Shown: positions 37,640 to 47,340, numbered from the stretch's first letter. The stretch is DNA of 64,000 nt from Pandoraea sputorum (GCF_000814845.2 NZ_CP010431.2:2356001-2420000), one strand, 5' to 3'. Numbers and translations are program-made. The notes: generated by a model from the letters alone, not told the origin.

Positions 37640-40209
37640 GACCGGCCCTCCCCATCGGAAGGCGTTGGCGGCATTGACGGCGTGAACGGCGTTAGCGGCG
37701 TTAACGGCGCTGCCGGTGCTAGCCAATCCGATGCCGACACTGCCTGCGGCGAGCGCGACAGCGCTTCCCTCGCGAGCGTGCCGAATGCCACGCACGCCAG
37801 CGGACCGACGCGGGCGATGCGTCCTTCGGGCGGCGTCGTCCAGTCGAACGAAACGCGGCAGCGCTGCCGTCCGTCTCGCGATTCGAGGGTGTTGCGGGGG
37901 CCGAGTGCGTCGATGAACACTTCGCCGTCGTAGCCCACCACCGTCACCATGCCGCTCTGCACATGGCGCACCGATGTACCCGGGCGCAGCGGTTGCCCCA
38001 AAGTGTCGACCAGTGTAATGAGTGCCGCGCGATAGCGACGCACCGGGAAGTGCACGAGCACGCCGCTGCGCGACTGCGGGGCCACACGGCGTTCGGTTGT
38101 CGTGACTTCGAGATCGGCGGGCAGATGCATGGGGTCGATGCCGATGCGCGACGCTTCGAAGCCGTTCAGATCGGGCACGAGGAAGTAGCCGTGCGAGTCC
38201 GTACGGCCGACACGTACCGATTCGCGGGTCACCGGGACGTTGGCTTGCGCGTCGGTGCTCACGAGCGCGAAGGCGTCGTAAGTGCGTCGTGTGGCGTGCA
38301 CGCTGTTGTCCATGACAACAAGTGCGCCGGTCATGCCTACACCGACACCGGACTGCCGTCCCACTTGCTGCGCCAGTGCCGAGACCTGACCGTGCCGCCC
38401 GAGATACTGCACTTCGCCCTGCATCGTGCGCTGCGAGAAGGCTCGTCCGCCGAGTACCTGCCAACCCCAACCGCCTGCGTAATCGGGTGTGCGGTTCGCG
38501 CCTGCCCACGCCTGCGTTTGCCCGTCCTGTTGACTGAGCGATGCGTTCCCCAGCGCTGCACTGGTGCCCTCGCTTCCACCCTTGTTTCCGCCGCCGAGCA
38601 AGACGCTGAGCATTGCGAAGATGCCGTGCGAGCGACGCCTCGCAAAGTCGCGAAATCCCCCCATCGAGAACATGCCGCGCGTGCCTGCGGGTAGCGTCAG
38701 GCTGGCGGACAGCACGCGCGTTGCCGGCTGACGTGGCGCGCGTTGGGCGAACCAGGCGAGCGACGCGGTGCTGCCACGCGCTAACGGCACTGAGAGGCTC
38801 ACGCGATCGCTCGCACGGGGCACAGGCACGCCGTCGAGCGTGGCGATATCGCGGTAGCGACCGGTCGTGCGGATCGTCTGCAAGTCGACGCTCACGCGGC
38901 GCGACAGGTACTGATAACCCGCGCTCCATTGGCTGCCGGTGCCACCGCCACCAGACACGGCGGTGGATGCGCTGACGACGCCCGCCTGACCGAGCGCAAT
39001 CAGCGCGCCTGCTCCAGCGAGGGCGAGCCGCCTCCCGGCTTGCGCCTGCGCTTCGACGGTCAGGGTGTCCGTTGCGCCGTAGCGCGCGGCCACCGACGCG
39101 ACAGGATGACGCCTGTACGAAAACGAGCGCACGCCGTAGTCGTCGCGCGGCAGGCCTGCCTCCACGGAAAAGCTCGACAGACCACGTGCGAGCAGGCGGG
39201 GATCGATGTACAGGGGCACGGTGGTGATCTGCTCGCGCCCGAGTGCGTCGCGTGTCACAACGCTCGCCTGCAAATCGCCCGTGAGGCCTGGCGTTTCCTG
39301 AATGACGAATGGACCGGGCGGTACGTGTCCGCCCATGCGGCGCACGCCATCGAGATACAGATCGACGGAGGAGGGCACCACGGCGCTGCCATGCAGCGCG
39401 GGGATTGGGAACGTCACCAAATCCGGACGCAGCGCAAAGTTGCGACGCCACTGAAGCCCACCAATGCGCAGCGACCGGCTCCATGAGAGCGAGCCGGTAA
39501 TGAGGTCGCCCGCGACCCACGTGGTCAGGCGCGACGGGTCGTCGTGTTGCCACCAGGTGTCGTATCGTCGATAGCCACGACGCCACCGCGAATGCTCGGC
39601 GAGACCGGTCTGTTGCAGCGTGCCGCCCGACCAGAAGCCACGTACCTCACTCCAGACGGAGGCGCGCGTGAAACGGTCACGCTGCACGTAGCCGTCGTAG
39701 TTCAAGAGCAAACCGGGGTCGGACGTCGCTCTGACAACAACGGGTGCAGGGCTGCCCAGACGATACGGCGAGAGCCACGCGTCGCCAACCTCAAGCGAGA
39801 GTGTCTGGTGCGTGGCGTCGTACGAGGCGCGGATGCCGTTCAGCGAATCGAGCGCGACGTCGGCCGCGTCGTTGTCGGGCAGACCGCCGGATGAGGATGT
39901 CAGCCCGAGCGCGCGCAGATCGCCTGCATGAGCGAACCAGCGGCCTTGCCGTCGCACGAATGGCGCGATGCGCCCGGTCGATTCGCCGTTGATGATGACC
40001 TCCAGTACGTAGGGCCCGTCGAGCCGGGAAATGCCTGCTGTACTTGTCGTTCGCGTGGGCACGGGCTTGGACGACGGCACTGTCGATGTGCGGGAGACGG
40101 CCAGCGACGCATCGTCGAACAGGGCCGCGCCGACGGCGCGTGGCTCGGCCGATATTGAGCCAGGCGCGAGTGCACCCATCGTCGTCAACGTAGCAAATGC
40201 GACCCTCAT
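37636..40209 (-). CDS. Fimbrial outer-membrane usher (archaic chaperone-usher type)
   Basis: About 857 residues. The N-terminal usher domain reads GPYVLEVIINGESTG and is followed by a long beta-barrel part (for example DPGLLLNYDGYVQRDR, VDLYLDGVRRMGGHVPPGPFVI) and a C-terminal domain with FPVRRYRAALITLVDTLGQPL. It would be the secretion pore and assembly platform for fimbrial subunits. The start at 40209 (MRVAFATLTTMGALAPGSISA, signal-peptide-like) has a weak ribosome-binding site; a GTG about 24 bases upstream is possible. The C-terminal tail has a repeated Thr-Pro pattern (LTPLTPFTPSMPPTP). The stop overlaps the tip gene start. Confidence 0.88.
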   Translation of the reverse strand: MRVAFATLTTMGALAPGSISAEPRAVGAALFDDASLAVSRTSTVPSSKPVPTRTTSTAGISRLDGPYVLEVIINGESTGRIAPFVRRQGRWFAHAGDLRALGLTSSSGGLPDNDAADVALDSLNGIRASYDATHQTLSLEVGDAWLSPYRLGSPAPVVVRATSDPGLLLNYDGYVQRDRFTRASVWSEVRGFWSGGTLQQTGLAEHSRWRRGYRRYDTWWQHDDPSRLTTWVAGDLITGSLSWSRSLRIGGLQWRRNFALRPDLVTFPIPALHGSAVVPSSVDLYLDGVRRMGGHVPPGPFVIQETPGLTGDLQASVVTRDALGREQITTVPLYIDPRLLARGLSSFSVEAGLPRDDYGVRSFSYRRHPVASVAARYGATDTLTVEAQAQAGRRLALAGAGALIALGQAGVVSASTAVSGGGGTGSQWSAGYQYLSRRVSVDLQTIRTTGRYRDIATLDGVPVPRASDRVSLSVPLARGSTASLAWFAQRAPRQPATRVLSASLTLPAGTRGMFSMGGFRDFARRRSHGIFAMLSVLLGGGNKGGSEGTSAALGNASLSQQDGQTQAWAGANRTPDYAGGWGWQVLGGRAFSQRTMQGEVQYLGRHGQVSALAQQVGRQSGVGVGMTGALVVMDNSVHATRRTYDAFALVSTDAQANVPVTRESVRVGRTDSHGYFLVPDLNGFEASRIGIDPMHLPADLEVTTTERRVAPQSRSGVLVHFPVRRYRAALITLVDTLGQPLRPGTSVRHVQSGMVTVVGYDGEVFIDALGPRNTLESRDGRQRCRVSFDWTTPPEGRIARVGPLACVAFGTLAREALSRSPQAVSASDWLAPAAPLTPLTPFTPSMPPTPSDGEGRS

Positions 40210-40235
40210 CGGCGCGGCGGCGGCCACGGACACGC

Positions 40236-41003
40236 CTATCGACGTTCGTCCGGCTCGGCGCCTGCGACAAAGCGCATCGGCACCGCGTCGACGCGTGACT
40301 CCACCGTGAACGGTGCAACGGGGGGCGCGCCGGCGGGCCAGCGCACCGCGAAGCGACGCGTTTGTCCGGCGAGCACGTAGCCCAGCAAGCCGCGCGTGAG
40401 TTCCACGCTGCGTCCGGAAGCGTCGAGTACCCGTGTCGCCCCTAACTGCGCGTGACGCTGGCCTTCGTTGCGCACTTCCAGCTCGCCCTGGGTCATGCGC
40501 ACATCGAAATGCAGCGAAGGCGAGCGCGTCTGATTCGCCTGCACGAACACCGGCAGCGAGTAACGCAGACGGATGGAGACACCCTCCGATGGCGCCGCAT
40601 CGACAGGCGGCAACTCGTCCACCAGCAGTCGGTAGCTCTGCTCGTCTCCCTCGACTTTTGGGGCCATGTACACCAGCCGCACGATCTGTCGGTCGCCCGG
40701 TTCGATACGCACGATGGGCGGGCTGGCGATGAGCGCGTCGGTAGGGGTGAGGACGTTGTCGCCGTTGCGTTGCGTCCACGCATACAGACGTAACTGGCCG
40801 TGAATCGGCAGATCGCCTGAATTGCCGAGCGTGAGCGTGGTCGCGGGCTGCGTAGGCAGGATGTTCACGATGACCGGCGAGACCTGCAGGGTCGCGCCGT
40901 TGCCGTCAGTCACGCAAAGTGTGACCAGCGCGACGAACGCGCCGCCACAGGCATACGCCGTCGGCCGCCGGGCGACCGGTCTGGGAGGGCTCATGTTCGC
41001 CAT
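40236..41003 (-). CDS. Periplasmic fimbrial chaperone
   Basis: 255 residues of the PapD-like/CsuC type. A signal sequence ends near GNGA, and the first immunoglobulin-like domain reads LQVSPVIVNILPTQPATTLTLGNSGDLPIHGQLRLYAW. The line FVQANQTRSPSLHFDVRMTQGELEVRNEG matches the second-strand region before domain two. It holds subunits by donor-strand complementation. An ATG at 40994 is an alternative start nine bases in. It lies between the pilin gene and the usher gene. Confidence 0.88.
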   Translation of the reverse strand: MANMSPPRPVARRPTAYACGGAFVALVTLCVTDGNGATLQVSPVIVNILPTQPATTLTLGNSGDLPIHGQLRLYAWTQRNGDNVLTPTDALIASPPIVRIEPGDRQIVRLVYMAPKVEGDEQSYRLLVDELPPVDAAPSEGVSIRLRYSLPVFVQANQTRSPSLHFDVRMTQGELEVRNEGQRHAQLGATRVLDASGRSVELTRGLLGYVLAGQTRRFAVRWPAGAPPVAPFTVESRVDAVPMRFVAGAEPDERR

Positions 41004-41018
41004 AATTCACCTGACCTC

Positions 41019-41546
41019 TCAGAAGTAGACGGTCGCGGTGACAGTCGACGAGTAGACGTCCGGCGTGGGCATAGTGGCCGAGAGGGTCGCCTGACCGTAG
41101 ACGGTGTACGTCTTCACCACGCCCGTACCCGAGTCGCTGAGCGTGTTCGAGCCCTGCGTGTTGCCCCATGGCGTGGCGTAGCCAGCGTCCTGAAAAAGTC
41201 CGAACGGAATGGTCGTGGTGTTGCCGGTGAGTGTGCCCGCAAGCAGGCGGTTGGTCTCGGTGGAGTTCGGCACGGTGCCCGCATTCAGGCCGATGTTGTA
41301 ACCCGTCGACGCGGTACAGATCACGGTGAGCGACGAGGTGCTCGCCACCGGTCCTGTCGCCGAACCCTGTACCGCGTTGAACGTCATGGGTGTGGTGGCG
41401 ATGGTGCACCCGGGCAGGATCGTCAACTGAACACGCATCTGTGCAGTTGCCGACCCGTTGGAGTAAACGGCGGCGTGAGCCGGCGCGCTCTGTCCAAGCG
41501 CGACGACGATTCCCGTGAGGGCCAGACAAAGCAACGGTCGGTTCAT
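41019..41546 (-). CDS. Spore coat U-domain major pilin (CsuA/B-like)
   Basis: 175 residues, with a signal peptide ending AHA (about residue 25) and one SCPU domain. The domain shows the cysteine in ILPGCTIATTPMTF, a second in VICTAS, FGLFQDAGYATPWGNT and the beta-strand C-terminus TPDVYSSTVTATVYF, typical of archaic-fimbria subunits assembled by donor-strand exchange. AAGGAGAAACATC precedes the ATG. It is the first gene of the four-gene fimbrial operon, so the promoter lies in the 41547-41700 region. Confidence 0.9.
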   Translation of the reverse strand: MNRPLLCLALTGIVVALGQSAPAHAAVYSNGSATAQMRVQLTILPGCTIATTPMTFNAVQGSATGPVASTSSLTVICTASTGYNIGLNAGTVPNSTETNRLLAGTLTGNTTTIPFGLFQDAGYATPWGNTQGSNTLSDSGTGVVKTYTVYGQATLSATMPTPDVYSSTVTATVYF

Positions 41547-42124
41547 GATGTTTCTCCTTTGGAGTCCTATTCGAAAGCGCGATGATTCACCGTGGGGACT
41601 ACGTAGATATCGTTCTCGCGACGCCCGTACACGCCCTGCATTTCAGACGCTTTTTGCGTAGTCTAGGAGGGCCTTTGCCCGAAATGCGAACGCCCAAAGG
41701 ACTTTCGGAATGATCCCAATTGCAAGGCGCAGCGACGCTCTGAGGGGCTCGGGCGTGTACGCGCAAAGCGCACGTTTTCGATGGACGCATTGCGCATGTG
41801 GTGAGTGGCTGCGGGCAATGATGGTGAGGTAATGCGTGCGAATGCGACGCATTGCCGCAGCGATGGCAGGACGATCGCGAGTGTCGTTGCGGAAGTGCCT
41901 GTGGACGTGCGGGGCGGAGAATCGAGGCGGGATGACGTCAATCAAAGCGCGTACGGATGACACAAGCATTCGCGTATATTTCACTTGATCTCACGTCGAA
42001 GCCGTCTCTAGAATGAGTTCTTGACGCCCATCGAGCGCGCCCAGCCACACCAAAGGTGTCATAGGTGTGGTAGGTGCCCGTCGTCCGGATTCGCTACCTG
42101 CGGATATTTCACGAGAGGGATGCC
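41547..42124. other. Intergenic region between the fimbrial operon and the DUF308 gene
   Basis: About 580 bases without a convincing gene; the short open frames on the minus strand lack ribosome-binding sites and conserved pattern. A hairpin with AGACGC, TTTTT and GCGTAGTCT lies at about 41645-41665, and CCACACC / GGTGTGG form an inverted repeat near 42048-42072. Both divergent promoters must lie here. Confidence 0.6.
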
Positions 42125-42697
42125 ATGCTCAGACTTCTGTCGAAATACTGGTGGTTGCTTGTGCTACGCGGTGTGTTGGCCGTGATTTTCGGTATCGCCG
42201 CCTTTGCGTTACCCGGCGTGACGATTGCAGTGCTGGTGCTATGTTTCGGCGCGTTTTCTTTCGTGGACGGGGTCTTCTCGCTCAGCGGCGCATGGAGTGC
42301 GCGGCAGGAGCATGCCGATTGGTGGCTGCCGTTGCTGCAAGGCATCGCGGGCATAGTGATCGGAGTCCTGACTTATCTCAACCCGGCGTTGACCGCCGTT
42401 GCGTTACTTATCTATATCGTGGCCTGGAGTTTCGTCACCGGCGTGTTGCAGGTGGCTGCCGGTATCGCGTTGCGTCGCGAGATCAAGGGCGAGCTGTGGG
42501 TCATTCTCTCCGGCGTCTTCAGCATCTTGTTTGCCATCTTCATCATGTGGCAACCGGGCGCGGGTGCGTTGGCGCTGATTTGGGCCATTGGGTCGTGGGC
42601 CATCATCTGGGGCGCTTTGTTGGTGCTGGCAGGTTTCAAACTGCGAGGTGCCGCGCATGGCGTGTCGCATGCGCCGCCGGGACACCTCAAGTCGTAG
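42125..42697 (+). CDS. HdeD/DUF308-family membrane protein
   Basis: 190 residues with about six membrane helices of the HdeD type, beginning YWWLLVLRGVLAVIFGIAAFALPG. Pairs of helices repeat the pattern W-(x)-L-(L)-x-G-I-(x)-G-I-V-x-G. GAGAGGGATGCC precedes the ATG at 42125; an upstream frame from 42074 has no support. HdeD in Escherichia coli is tied to acid resistance, but most family members are uncharacterised. Confidence 0.88.
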   Translation: MLRLLSKYWWLLVLRGVLAVIFGIAAFALPGVTIAVLVLCFGAFSFVDGVFSLSGAWSARQEHADWWLPLLQGIAGIVIGVLTYLNPALTAVALLIYIVAWSFVTGVLQVAAGIALRREIKGELWVILSGVFSILFAIFIMWQPGAGALALIWAIGSWAIIWGALLVLAGFKLRGAAHGVSHAPPGHLKS

Positions 42698-42793
42698 TCG
42701 CATTGTCTCCGTTCGTCCGCATGGGCGCCGAGCGCCCGTCGCCGACGGCTTCCCCCCGGCAACCTGCGAGTTGCCAGACGTCAGGAGTGTCAA

Positions 42794-43279
42794 ATGGCTT
42801 TGAATCATACGCGTAACACCCTCGGTGAAAAGATCCGTATCGAATCGGTCAACCAGCTCAATCGTGGGCTGATCAATGGCATCGACGTGCAGCGTCAGGC
42901 GAAGCAGGCGCACTGGAACGTGCACGGCCCGGGCTTCATCGAGCTGCACTTGCTTTTCGACGAGGTCTATAACGCGGCCATCGAGTGGGCCGATCTGTGC
43001 GCCGAGCGTCTGGTGGCGCTGGGCGGCGTCGCCGACGGCCGCGTGCAGACCGTTGCACAGAAGACCGAATTGCCGACGTACAAGAACGAGTTCAAGCGCG
43101 GTCTCGATCATGCCGCCGCTTTGGCCGAAGCCCTCGCGGCCTACGGTGAGATCATCCGCGGCCTGATCGATGCGTCCGCCGAGATCGGCGACGCCACCAC
43201 GTCGGACGTCTTCACCGAAATCTCGCGCGGTGTCGACGATCACCTGTGGAAGGTGGAAGCGCATCTGCGCGGTGAGTGA
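42794..43279 (+). CDS. dps: Dps-family DNA-binding ferritin-like protein
   Basis: 161-residue four-helix mini-ferritin. The inter-subunit ferroxidase residues appear in KQAHWNVHGPGFIELHLLFDEVYN (His, Asp, Glu). The N-terminus MALNHTRNTLGEKIR is short and only moderately basic, so DNA binding is not assured. It stores iron and consumes peroxide in stationary or oxidative stress. CGTCAGGAGTGTCAA precedes the ATG. A GC-rich hairpin lies just after it. Confidence 0.93.
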   Translation: MALNHTRNTLGEKIRIESVNQLNRGLINGIDVQRQAKQAHWNVHGPGFIELHLLFDEVYNAAIEWADLCAERLVALGGVADGRVQTVAQKTELPTYKNEFKRGLDHAAALAEALAAYGEIIRGLIDASAEIGDATTSDVFTEISRGVDDHLWKVEAHLRGE

Positions 43280-43288
43280 CGATAAGCC

Positions 43289-43310
43289 CGGGCGCCTGTG
43301 CGGGCGCCCG
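43289..43310 (+). terminator. GC hairpin downstream of dps
   Basis: CGGGCGCC, loop TGTGCG, GGCGCCCG is a perfect eight-pair stem starting about 10 bases after the dps stop. No T-run follows, so it may stabilise the mRNA 3' end or be a weak terminator. Confidence 0.4.
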
Positions 43311-43463
43311 CGCGACGAACCCATCTTTCGACGTCGACGGCGGCGCCGATAGTTCTGCATCTCAGACGACGATGAACGCGCGCGCCGTTTGAACCGGGGC
43401 GCGCGTTCTCGCGTGCGCCGTCTCGCTGTTTCCCACGCTGTCTTACTCGCCCCCGGAGTCGCC

Positions 43464-46169
43464 ATGACCACCCGTAATCTGAGCCAGATGTTCCAGCCGA
43501 AGTCGGTCGCCGTGATCGGCGCGTCCAATCGCGAGCGACGCGTGGGGACGACCGTGCTGCAAAACATCGTCGACGGGGGCTTCAAGGGCGACATCTATCC
43601 GGTCAATCCGAAGTATTCGACGCTCCTCGATCTCAAGTGCTACCGCGATGTCGGAGATCTCCCGCAGGCACCCGACCTCGCGGTGATCTGCACGCCGCCG
43701 TCGACCGTGCCCGATCTGATTCGCGAACTGGGTGAGCGTGGCACGCGCGCGGTGGTCGTGCTGACCTCGGGGCTTGCCAGAGAAAAGGATCGTCACGGGG
43801 TGACGTTGCAGGACCGCATGCTCAAAAATGCGAAGCCGCACGTGCTGCGTATTCTCGGTCCGAACTGCATCGGGCTGCTGAGTCCCGGCATTGGTCTGAA
43901 CGCCAGCTTCGCGCACATGGGGGCACGCGCAGGCAAACTCGCGTTCGTCTCTCAGTCGGGGGCACTGACGACGGCCGTACTCGACTGGGCCGACGCCCGC
44001 GAAATCGGCTTCTCGCACTTCGTGTCGATGGGGGACAGTGCAGACGTGGATTTCGGCGACATGCTCGATTACCTCGCGAGCGATCCCGGCACGGACGCCA
44101 TTCTGATGTACATGGAGTCGATTCGCGACGCGCGTAAGTTCATGTCCGCCGCACGCGCAGCAGCACGCAACAAGCCGGTCGTCGTGATCAAGTCGGGACG
44201 CGTGCCTGAGGGCGCGCAGGCCGCTGCGTCGCACACCGGCGCGCTGGCTGGCTCGGACGACGTGTACGACGCCGCGATCCGTCGCGCAGGGATGCTGCGT
44301 GTGGATACCACCGACGAACTGTTTGCGGCCGTCGAGACGCTGGCGCGCCTGCGCCCGTTCGCAGGCGACAAGCTGTCGATCATGACCAACGGCGGCGGTG
44401 CGGGCGTGATGGCGACCGACGCGCTGGTGCTCGACGGCGGCAAGCTTGCCCATCTGACGGAAAAGACCCGTGCTGCGCTCGACGCCGCGTTGCCGAAAAC
44501 GCTGGGCCGTGCGAACCCGGTGGATATTGGCGGCGACGCGGATCTCGAACGCTATACGGCCACGCTCGCGGCGCTATGCGAAGACCCGGAGACGGCAGCC
44601 GTTCTCTTCATTCAGGCGCCCACGGCCGTGATGCCGAGTCTCGACGTGGCGAACGCGCTGGCGGCGCTGCCGCGTCCGTCGAAGAACGTCTTCACCTGCT
44701 GGCTCGGTGGCGAGACGGCCGAGCGCGCGCGCCGCATCTGCCGCGAAGCCGGACTGCCGACCTACGACACGCCGGAGAACGCTGCGCGGGCCTTTCTCGA
44801 AGCCGTCAACTATCGCCGCAATCAGGCGTTGCTGATGGAAACGCCGCCCTCGATCCCGCCGGGCTTTGCACCGGATGTCGCGCGCGTGCGCGCCATTGTC
44901 GACAGCGCCATGCGTGAGGGCCGGGAGTTGCTGACCGAACCGGAAGCGAAGGGCGTGCTGGCGGCCTACGGGATTCCGGTGGTCGAGACGCTCGTGGCCG
45001 AGACACCAGAGCTGGCGGGCGAAGTCGCGAAGGGCATCGGTTTTCCCGTCGCCGTCAAACTGATTTCACCGGACATCACGCATAAGTCCGATGTGGGCGG
45101 CGTGGTGCTCAACATCGAAACGGCAGAGCAGGCGAGCGACGCGGCACGTCAGATCGCCAAGCGTGCACGGGCTGCGAAACCCGACGCACGTGTGACCGGC
45201 TATTCGGTGCAGCGTATGGCGAACGGTGCCGAAGCCTTCGAGCTGATCGTGGGGGTGGCGACCGATAACGTCTTCGGTCCGGTGCTGCTATTCGGGCAGG
45301 GCGGCACAGCCGTCGAAGTCATCGCCGATCGCACTATCGGCCTGCCGCCGCTGAACCTGAACCTCGCGCGCGACATGGTGGCGCGTGCCCGTGTGTCGAA
45401 GTTGCTCGCGGGCTATCGCAGCCGCCCGGCCGCCGATCATGAGGCGATTTATCTGACGCTGGTGAAGCTCTCACAACTCGTGTGCGATGTGCCGGAGATC
45501 GCCGAGCTGGACATTAATCCGTTGTTTGCAGATGCCCACGGCGTGCTGGCGCTCGATGCGCGGATTGTGGCGCGCAAGCCGTCGCTCCCCGGGCATGGAC
45601 GGCTGTCGATTGCGCCGTATCCGCAGGAACTGGAAAGTACCGTCGATGCAGGAGGTAAGCCGGTGCGTGTGCGTCCCATCCGTCCGGAGGACGAACCGGC
45701 CTATAACGCGTTCTTCCACACACTGACACCGCAGGACGTGCAGTTCCGCTACTTCGGTCTGATCAAGGAGTTGTCGCATTCGCAGATGGCGCGCGTCACG
45801 CAGATCGACTACGACCGTGCAATGACGTTCGTCGCCACGGAAAAGGACGAGGCGGGCAACACGCGATTGCTGGGCGTGGTGCAGGCGATGGCCGACCCGG
45901 ACAACACCGTGGCGGAGTTCGCGGTGACGGTGAGTCCTGCGGCGCAGGGGCGAGGGTTGGGGCGAGCGCTCATGGAGCATATCGTCGACTACAGCCGCAA
46001 GCGAGGCACCGGGGAACTCATCGGCTATGTGCTCACGGCAAATACGCGTATGCTGACACTCGCCCGTCATCTTGGCTTTGTCGAAGACAAAGAGATGGAG
46101 GCGGGTATCGTTCATATCCGGCTGCCGCTGCAACAGACGGCGCAGGCGCGGGAGACACGCAAGGGCTGA
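43464..46169 (+). CDS. Pat/PatZ-like protein lysine acetyltransferase (ADP-forming acyl-CoA synthetase + GNAT)
   Basis: 901 residues. An N-terminal CoA-binding domain (VAVIGASNRERRVG at about 15) and succinyl-CoA-ligase-like domains are followed by an ATP-grasp domain (about 490-700, with KSDVGGVVLNIE) and a C-terminal GNAT domain (about 725-890, acetyl-CoA motif QGRGLGRALMEHI). This is the architecture of YfiQ/PatZ/Pat, which acetylates lysines and silences acetyl-CoA synthetase. The synthetase phosphohistidine site appears absent, as in that family, so it probably does not make acyl-CoA. GGAG precedes the ATG at 43464. It lies 90 bases upstream of corA. Confidence 0.88.
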   Translation: MTTRNLSQMFQPKSVAVIGASNRERRVGTTVLQNIVDGGFKGDIYPVNPKYSTLLDLKCYRDVGDLPQAPDLAVICTPPSTVPDLIRELGERGTRAVVVLTSGLAREKDRHGVTLQDRMLKNAKPHVLRILGPNCIGLLSPGIGLNASFAHMGARAGKLAFVSQSGALTTAVLDWADAREIGFSHFVSMGDSADVDFGDMLDYLASDPGTDAILMYMESIRDARKFMSAARAAARNKPVVVIKSGRVPEGAQAAASHTGALAGSDDVYDAAIRRAGMLRVDTTDELFAAVETLARLRPFAGDKLSIMTNGGGAGVMATDALVLDGGKLAHLTEKTRAALDAALPKTLGRANPVDIGGDADLERYTATLAALCEDPETAAVLFIQAPTAVMPSLDVANALAALPRPSKNVFTCWLGGETAERARRICREAGLPTYDTPENAARAFLEAVNYRRNQALLMETPPSIPPGFAPDVARVRAIVDSAMREGRELLTEPEAKGVLAAYGIPVVETLVAETPELAGEVAKGIGFPVAVKLISPDITHKSDVGGVVLNIETAEQASDAARQIAKRARAAKPDARVTGYSVQRMANGAEAFELIVGVATDNVFGPVLLFGQGGTAVEVIADRTIGLPPLNLNLARDMVARARVSKLLAGYRSRPAADHEAIYLTLVKLSQLVCDVPEIAELDINPLFADAHGVLALDARIVARKPSLPGHGRLSIAPYPQELESTVDAGGKPVRVRPIRPEDEPAYNAFFHTLTPQDVQFRYFGLIKELSHSQMARVTQIDYDRAMTFVATEKDEAGNTRLLGVVQAMADPDNTVAEFAVTVSPAAQGRGLGRALMEHIVDYSRKRGTGELIGYVLTANTRMLTLARHLGFVEDKEMEAGIVHIRLPLQQTAQARETRKG

Positions 46170-46259
46170 CGGTCGCGAGGTGGCGGCGGTGGCGTGCGCA
46201 GTGCCCGGCGCTCGCGCCGCGCGTAGCATGCAGGGCGGCCGCCTCGACCAGGAAGACGC

Positions 46260-47237
46260 ATGCTAGTGAACTGTGTGGCCTATGAGGATGGCCGCAAGAT
46301 TGCCGATCTGCACCCCGATGAAATCTCGGACTATCTCGAGCGTCCGCACTGCTTTGTCTGGGTGGCGCTCAAGGATCCCGGTCCGGGCGAACTGGCGCAG
46401 ATGCAGCATGAATTCGGTCTGCACGACCTCGCCGTCGAAGACGCCCAGCACGGGCATCAGCGTCCGAAAATCGAGCAATACGGCGACTCGCTCTTTGCCG
46501 TGCTGCACGTGCTCAACAAGGACGCCGACGGCGATTTCACGATTGGCGAAGTCGCGATTTTCGCGGGCCACAACTATGTGCTTTCGGTGCGCTCGAACGC
46601 CACGCAGGGACTGGGGGCGGTGCGAGCGCGAGCGGAGAAAGAACCGAATTTACTGCGCCAGGGCTCGATCTTCGTCCTCTATGCCCTGATGGACGCTATC
46701 GTCGACAGTTACTTCCCTGTATTCGACGACCTCGAAGCACAGCTCGAAGCCATCGAAGAGCAGATCTTTACGCCGAATGCGCCGAACAAGGGGCGCGCGA
46801 TCATCGAGGATCTGTATCAGCTCAAGCGTCGGCTCATTACGCTGCAACACGCGTGCGTGCCGCTCATGGAAGCGGTCAGCAAGCTGTTCGGGGCCATGGC
46901 GCCCAAGCTGTGCGGCGGCATGCAGGAGTACTTCCGCGACGTCTTCGACCATCTCCAACGCATTACGAAAAACATCGATCTGCTGCGCGAAATGGTCACG
47001 ACGGCGCTCTCTGTCAATCTCGGCATGATTTCGCTCTCCGAGAACGAGACGACGAAGCGGCTCGGGTCGTTCGCGGCGCTTTTTGCCGTGCCAACGATGA
47101 TTGCCGGCATCTACGGCATGAATTTCGCCGATATTCCCGAACTGAAATTCCAATACGGATATCCGGCTTGTATTGCCGCGATGGTCGTCATCGACGTCTT
47201 GCTATTCATGAAATTCCGCAAGGCTGGCTGGCTGTAA
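46260..47237 (+). CDS. corA: CorA-type magnesium/cobalt transporter
   Basis: 325 residues. The cytoplasmic alpha/beta domain leads into a long helix, then two C-terminal membrane segments with the pore motif YGMNF in IAGIYGMNFADIPELKFQYGYP. The protein ends in a short basic tail, RKAGWL. AGGAAGACGC precedes the ATG. The ion could be magnesium, cobalt or nickel; the GMN motif does not decide. Confidence 0.93.
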   Translation: MLVNCVAYEDGRKIADLHPDEISDYLERPHCFVWVALKDPGPGELAQMQHEFGLHDLAVEDAQHGHQRPKIEQYGDSLFAVLHVLNKDADGDFTIGEVAIFAGHNYVLSVRSNATQGLGAVRARAEKEPNLLRQGSIFVLYALMDAIVDSYFPVFDDLEAQLEAIEEQIFTPNAPNKGRAIIEDLYQLKRRLITLQHACVPLMEAVSKLFGAMAPKLCGGMQEYFRDVFDHLQRITKNIDLLREMVTTALSVNLGMISLSENETTKRLGSFAALFAVPTMIAGIYGMNFADIPELKFQYGYPACIAAMVVIDVLLFMKFRKAGWL

Positions 47238-47307
47238 CGGCCCTTATAACGCTGCGGCTGCTAACGGGCGGGGTGCGCTGTCTGTGTCAGGCGCGTGTCC
47301 CGGCGGG

Positions 47308-47340
47308 CGTTGCCACCCGGGTTGTTGCCCGGTGGCAACG
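47308..47340. repeat. Long inverted repeat between corA and the CoA-transferase gene
   Basis: CGTTGCCACCCGGG (47308-47321) and CCCGGTGGCAACG (47328-47340) form a 13-pair stem with one bulged C and the loop TTGTTG. No T-run follows on either strand. It could be a factor-independent terminator of corA, an mRNA-stabilising hairpin or an operator. Confidence 0.6.

Noticed and set aside
37640..39586. Upstream extension of the fimbrial tip frame inside the usher gene
   Set aside because: The tip protein starts at 37639 with a signal peptide; the extension reads antiphase through the usher and is not conserved.
41599..41984. Short minus-strand frames in the 41.6-42.0 kb gap
   Set aside because: No ribosome-binding sites and composition unlike coding DNA.
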